NCBI RefSeq assembly: GCF_039542035.1
Contig: NZ_BAABHJ010000019.1
Location: 70,950 to 134,949 of the forward strand
Length of the DNA: 64,000 nt
Direction of reading: 5' to 3'
Origin: Actinoallomurus liliacearum
Lineage (GTDB): Bacteria > Actinomycetota > Actinomycetes > Streptosporangiales > Streptosporangiaceae
Positions 60,677 through 64,000 of the stretch are shown one piece after another. How positions within the stretch are numbered: position 1 is the first letter of the stretch; each line of letters starts with the position of its first letter. A model generated the notes under the pieces. The model was not told the DNA's origin and did not search any database. It saw only the letters and a list, made by a program, of their open reading frames with translations. The translations under genes and the position numbers were made by a program.

Positions 60677-61194
60677 CGGAAACGGTACCGGTCGCCGATG
60701 GCATGGAGACCGACCTCGACGCGATCTGCCGGAGCGTGATCCGGCTCCTCGAGACGAGCCACGGCGTCCCCGCCAGACTGCGGGTCGAGGCCGGGGCGGC
60801 GTCCGTGGAGGTGGAGTGGCCCGCCGCGAACGGTGCGCCGGGAGCCCCGCTCTCGGCCGGAGCGGCGGTGGTGCCGCCGGCGGCGGTCGCGACCGCCGGT
60901 GTCGCGGGCGCCGCGGCCCCGCCGGCCGCCGAGGGAGACGGCACGGAGTTCTTCATCTGCGCCGGCACCGTCGGGACCTTCTACCACGCCGCGAAACCGG
61001 GCGCCGAGCCGTTCGTCAAGGTGGGCGATGACCTGGAGGCCGGCCGGCAGGTCGGGATCGTCGAGGTCATGAAGCTGATGACGCCGGTCGAGGCGGACCG
61101 GCCGGGCCGCGTCGTCGAGTTGCTCGTCCCGGACGGGTCGCCGGTCGAGTTCGGCCAACGATTGATCGCCTGCGCTCCGCTGGGTGAGCGGTGA
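60673..61194 (+). CDS. accB: Biotin carboxyl carrier protein (AccB)
   Basis: This 173-residue protein has a Pro/Ala-rich linker (~55-88) and a C-terminal biotinyl domain with CAGTVGTFYHAAKPGAEPFV and biotin-accepting Lys134 in EVMKLM. It carries carboxybiotin between AccC and the fused carboxyltransferase. ATGA overlap with accDA ensures stoichiometric translation. Confidence 0.94.
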   Translation: MTETVPVADGMETDLDAICRSVIRLLETSHGVPARLRVEAGAASVEVEWPAANGAPGAPLSAGAAVVPPAAVATAGVAGAAAPPAAEGDGTEFFICAGTVGTFYHAAKPGAEPFVKVGDDLEAGRQVGIVEVMKLMTPVEADRPGRVVELLVPDGSPVEFGQRLIACAPLGER

Positions 61195-61225
61195 CAGTGC
61201 CCGCACGGACGCGCCTGGAGGCCAG

Positions 61226-62578
61226 ATGATCTCCAAGATACTGATCGCGAACCGGGGGGAGATCGCGCTGCGGGTCGCACGGACCTGCCGCGAGATGGAC
61301 ATCCGCACGGTCATCGCCCACTCCGCGGCGGACCGGGGCTCCCCCGCGATGGAGTACGCGGACGAGGCCGTCCAGATCGGCCCGCCCGAACCTCGGCGCA
61401 GCTATCTGAACGCGGCCGCCATCGTGGAGGCCGCCCTGCAGACCGGCGCCGACGCCATCCACCCCGGCTACGGGTTCCTGTCGGAGGATCCGGACTTCGC
61501 CGAGATCTGCGAGGCCGCCGGGCTGACCTTCATCGGCCCGCGCCCCTCCCTGATCAAGGACCTCGGCGACAAGGCGGAGGCCCGCAGGATCGCCGCCGCG
61601 GGCGGACTGCGGGTCCTGCCCGGCAGTGAACACGCCCCGGGCAGCGTCGGCGAGGCGATGCTCGTCGCCGACGAGATCGGCTATCCGGTCATCATCAAGG
61701 CGGTCGCCGGTGGCGGCGGGCGCGGGATCACCCTGGTGCGCCGACGGCAGGAGTTCGCGGCCGCCTACGCGGAGGCGTCGGCGAACGCCCAGGCGGTCTT
61801 CGGCGATTCCCGCGTCTACGTGGAGAGGTTCCTCGAACACGCCCGGCACATCGAAGCCCAGATCCTCGGTGACCGGCACGGCGACGTGGTGCATCTCGGC
61901 ATCCGCGACTGCTCGGTCCAGCGCCGCCGGCAGAAGCTGATCGAGGAGACGCCGCCGCCCGACCTCGATCCGGTCACGGCCGAGCGCATCGCCCTGGCGG
62001 CCGCCGCGGCGGCCGGGCACGCGGGCTACACCGGCGCGGGCACGTACGAGTTCCTCCTCGACGAGCACGGCGACTTCTACTTCATCGAGACCAACTGCCG
62101 GATCCAGGTCGAGCACCCCGTCACGGAGATGGTCACCGGCGTCGACATCGTCCGCGAGCAGATCCTGATCGCCTCCGGGGAGCGGATGTCGATCCGCCAG
62201 TCGGACGTGCTCCAGCGCGGCGCGAGCATCGAGTGCCGCGTCAACGCCGAGGATCCCGAGCGCGGCTTCATGCCCGCGTCCGGCACCCTGGAGAGGTTCG
62301 AGATCCCGGGCGGCCCGTTCACCCGGATCGACACGCAGTGCCGGCCGGGCTTCACGGTGCCGCCCTACTACGACTCGCTGCTGGCCAAGGCGGTGGTGTG
62401 GGCGCCGGACCGCGAGCAGGCGATCGCCAGGATGGATCGGGTCCTGGCGGACTTCACCGTCTCCGGGCCTCGGGTCGCGACGACGATCCCGTTCCTCCGC
62501 GAGGTGCTGGCGCATCCCCTGTTCCGCAGCGGCAAGCACACCACGTCGCTGCTCGACCAGATGCTGGACCAGTCGTGA
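61226..62578 (+). CDS. accC: Biotin carboxylase (AccC)
   Basis: This 450-residue ATP-grasp biotin carboxylase has ILIANRGEIALRVARTCREM, HPGYGFLSEDPDFAEIC, the glycine-rich loop KAVAGGGGRGITLVR, HIEAQILGD, FIETNCRIQVEHPVTEMVTG and ECRVNAEDPERGFMPASG. One substitution relative to the common FIEMNTR motif (Met-Asn-Thr replaced by Thr-Asn-Cys) is visible. ATG 61226 follows CTGGAGG, 31 bp after accB. It provides carboxybiotin for cluster malonyl-CoA supply. Confidence 0.95.
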   Translation: MISKILIANRGEIALRVARTCREMDIRTVIAHSAADRGSPAMEYADEAVQIGPPEPRRSYLNAAAIVEAALQTGADAIHPGYGFLSEDPDFAEICEAAGLTFIGPRPSLIKDLGDKAEARRIAAAGGLRVLPGSEHAPGSVGEAMLVADEIGYPVIIKAVAGGGGRGITLVRRRQEFAAAYAEASANAQAVFGDSRVYVERFLEHARHIEAQILGDRHGDVVHLGIRDCSVQRRRQKLIEETPPPDLDPVTAERIALAAAAAAGHAGYTGAGTYEFLLDEHGDFYFIETNCRIQVEHPVTEMVTGVDIVREQILIASGERMSIRQSDVLQRGASIECRVNAEDPERGFMPASGTLERFEIPGGPFTRIDTQCRPGFTVPPYYDSLLAKAVVWAPDREQAIARMDRVLADFTVSGPRVATTIPFLREVLAHPLFRSGKHTTSLLDQMLDQS

Positions 62579-62624
62579 TCCGCCCGAGCCGCCGACCGCG
62601 TCGGGCCCGCGGCTCCGAGTACCG

Positions 62625-63056
62625 ATGACGCGTCAGGGCGGCGTTCTCGGCGCCGCCGGACGGGTGCTGAAGGGCGCGCTCCGGTCGATCCGGGGCGGGC
62701 TGGTCGCACTGGGGTTCATGTCGGGCTTCGTGCCGCCACAGCCGCCCGGCTCCGTCTCCGGAGCGGACACCGACCCGCCCTCCAGAGCGGACGCCGACCC
62801 GCCCTCCAGAGCGGACGGCGACCCGTCCTCCGTGGCCGAGGAGAACCATCGTTCCGGGGCGGATGAGGACCAGGGCGAGACGGACGGCACCGCACGGGTT
62901 CGCGACGGCGCCGGCCCGTGGCCACGGCGGCCGACCAGCGCCTGCGCCGACCCTCTGACCGCGTTTCCGGAGTACCCGGGGCTAGGAGCGCCGCTGTCGC
63001 CGCGAGAGGAGGAGCTCTGGGCGGCGATCGTACGGCGCTTCGACGGATCCGGCTGA
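62625..63056 (+). CDS. Hypothetical protein with Asp/Ser/Pro repeats, end of the acc operon
   Basis: This 143-residue protein is unrecognised. It has an N-terminal basic/hydrophobic stretch (ALRSIRGGLVALGFMSGF, possibly membrane-associating), a low-complexity acidic middle (residues ~47-75, RADxDPPS repeats from a 24-bp DNA repeat) and a C-terminal segment LSPREEELWAAIVRRF that looks helical and conserved. It begins 46 bp after accC on the same strand. An accessory role with the carboxylase is possible but unsupported. Confidence 0.55.
   Translation: MTRQGGVLGAAGRVLKGALRSIRGGLVALGFMSGFVPPQPPGSVSGADTDPPSRADADPPSRADGDPSSVAEENHRSGADEDQGETDGTARVRDGAGPWPRRPTSACADPLTAFPEYPGLGAPLSPREEELWAAIVRRFDGSG
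62763..62834 (+). repeat. 24-bp tandem repeat, three units, inside the hypothetical gene
   Basis: Units at 62763-62786, 62787-62810 and 62811-62834 start GCGGAC and share GACCCGCCCTCCAGA with few changes (third unit more diverged). The length is a multiple of three, so copy-number change keeps the reading frame and only varies the acidic linker. Confidence 0.85.
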
Positions 63057-63142
63057 GCCGGCGCCCGGCCGAGTCCTGCTGAGCCGGCGCCCGGCGCCTC
63101 CGTCGTTCCGACGTGACGCCCGGCGCCTTTCCGCGGCGTCCG

Positions 63143-63448
63143 TCAGTACGACGCCGCGACCTCGTAGATGCCGAACGTCGCCCCGCGCGTGGCGTCCTGC
63201 AGCGGGCGCAGGGACGCCGTGGTCGAGCGGTGGTCGTTACCGCTCTCCCACACCTGGAACGCCTCCAGGTCGGTCCATTCGCTGTGGACCGCGAAGGAGC
63301 GCGGGTCGCCGACGGACCGGAGGAGTCTGTTGCCGACCAGTCCCGGCGTGCCGTCGAGCGCGCGGCTGATGTCGTGATAAGCGGCCTCGACGCTCCCCGG
63401 CGCGTCGTCCGGGTCGGTCACGTACAGCAGGACATGAACTGTGCTCAT
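63143..63448 (-). CDS. ABM-type small monooxygenase/cyclase
   Basis: This 101-residue antibiotic-biosynthesis-monooxygenase fold protein has VHVLLYVTDPDDAPGSVEAAYHDI, LVGNRLLRSVGDPRSFAVHSEW and FQVWESGNDHRSTTASLRPL. It probably oxidises an aromatic intermediate without cofactor, or assists cyclisation. Its ATG overlaps the stop of the upstream SARP gene (ATGA), so regulator and enzyme are co-translated. Confidence 0.82.
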   Translation of the reverse strand: MSTVHVLLYVTDPDDAPGSVEAAYHDISRALDGTPGLVGNRLLRSVGDPRSFAVHSEWTDLEAFQVWESGNDHRSTTASLRPLQDATRGATFGIYEVAASY

Positions 63449-64000
63449 CGTGTGGCCGTTCTGCGTGTTCTTCGGCGGTTACGGGCGGGCGTCTGCTGGA
63501 AGGGGAGGTGGTGGGCGAGTAAATGGTCGGCGGGTTCGGTGGTGTCGGCGGTGAGGAGTGCTTCGTGGAGGCGTTGCATGGGGGCGGAGGGTTCGAGGCC
63601 GAGTTCGTCGATGAGGACTTCGCGGAGTCGGCGGTAGACCTCGAGGGCTTCGTAGCGGCGGCCGGATCGGTTGAGTGCGGTCATGAGGTCGCCGTGGAAG
63701 CGTTCGTGGAGGGGGTAGGTGTAGACGAGGACTTTGAGTTCGCTGATGAGTTCTTGGTAGCGGCCGAGGTGCATGTCGGCTTCGATGCGCATTTCGAGGG
63801 CGCGGAGGCGGTCTTCTTCGAGGCGGGTGACGTGGGCGGAGAGGATTTCGCCGGTGGTGACGCCGACGAGGGCGCGGCCGCGCCAGAGGTTGAGGGCTTT
63901 GGTGAGGTGGTCGCTGGCGGTTTGGGGGTCGTGGTCGGACAGGGCGGTGCGGCCTTGGGTGGTGAGGTGTTCGAAGGTGCACATGTCGATGTGGTCTTCG
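63445..64000 (-). CDS. SARP-family transcriptional activator, C-terminal part (5' end beyond window)
   Basis: The frame is open to the window edge. The visible ~185 residues are the bacterial transcriptional-activation domain (BTAD) of SARP regulators: LWRGRALVGV, EEDRLRALEMRIEADMHLGRYQELI, YPLHERFHGDLMTALNRSGRRYEALEVYRRLRE and ELGLEPSAPMQRLHEALL. The N-terminal winged-helix part lies outside. SARPs activate type II PKS clusters through TCGAGCG-like heptamer repeats, several of which occur here. Codon use differs sharply from its neighbours (GAA, CAA, AAA, CTC and CGC preferred), suggesting a separate origin. Confidence 0.93.
   Translation of the reverse strand, partial: EDHIDMCTFEHLTTQGRTALSDHDPQTASDHLTKALNLWRGRALVGVTTGEILSAHVTRLEEDRLRALEMRIEADMHLGRYQELISELKVLVYTYPLHERFHGDLMTALNRSGRRYEALEVYRRLREVLIDELGLEPSAPMQRLHEALLTADTTEPADHLLAHHLPFQQTPARNRRRTRRTATR

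Overview
The window is GC-rich, densely packed DNA with strongly G/C-ending codons, GTG/TTG starts and many 1-4 bp stop/start overlaps. It also has SARP, XRE/MmyB, CGNR and DUF2690 regulators. Together these point to a filamentous actinomycete, probably of the Streptosporangiales/Thermomonosporaceae type (genus inferred, not proven). I saw no rRNA, tRNA, CRISPR array or intact transposase.

Region 1 (1-9.2 kb) is a redox/dormancy island. It holds the 3' end of a GH65 glycoside phosphorylase, an AraC regulator, a DUF4345 membrane protein and a minus-strand operon for a cytosolic NAD(P)-coupled group 3b [NiFe] hydrogenase (beta, a cyclic-nucleotide-binding protein, gamma, delta, alpha). A DevR/DosR-like palindrome lies upstream of the operon. 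A GNAT/ADP-forming acyl-CoA synthetase and a universal stress protein next to it are both decayed.

Region 2 (9.2-24.1 kb) is mixed accessory and housekeeping DNA: XRE-DUF2690, CGNR, tyrosine phosphatase, aldehyde dehydrogenase, an XRE/MmyB regulator with an internal deletion, cupin, an MFS remnant, a truncated CtpI-like P-type ATPase, TetR with a perfect operator, a thioesterase stub, amidohydrolase, DUF190, and two coupled secreted M14 carboxypeptidases. Six genes between 6.6 and 17 kb carry internal or terminal deletions.

Region 3 (24.1-64 kb, running off the right edge) is most of a large secondary-metabolite cluster. Its logic is a salicylate-primed aromatic polyketide. A DAHP synthase, an MbtI/Irp9-type salicylate synthase and a salicyl/DHB-AMP ligase form one coupled operon facing a type II-style ACP. 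A dedicated E. coli-type acetyl-CoA carboxylase (fused AccD-AccA, AccB, AccC) supplies malonyl-CoA. Tailoring genes include an asparagine-synthetase-like amidotransferase, five dimeric-type O-methyltransferases plus one small methyltransferase, three P450s with a ferredoxin, two FAD hydroxylases, three luciferase-like flavin/F420 oxidoreductases, four SDRs, an MDR reductase, an NmrA reductase, ABM and SchA/CurD cyclase/monooxygenase-type small proteins, a DUF1772 (anthrone-oxygenase family) protein, a TenA-like protein, an SGNH-like protein and one glycosyltransferase. No ketosynthase, chain-length factor or SRPBCC aromatase lies in the window; they are expected to the right, beyond the SARP regulator cut by the window end.

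TCGAGCG-like heptamer pairs spaced exactly 11 bp apart, the known layout of SARP operators, occur in most of the cluster's divergent promoters. This suggests one SARP regulon. The product cannot be named from this sequence. Parallels are salicylate-started thermorubin and the amidotransferase-containing pentangular/polycyclic xanthone families, and the combination looks unusual.
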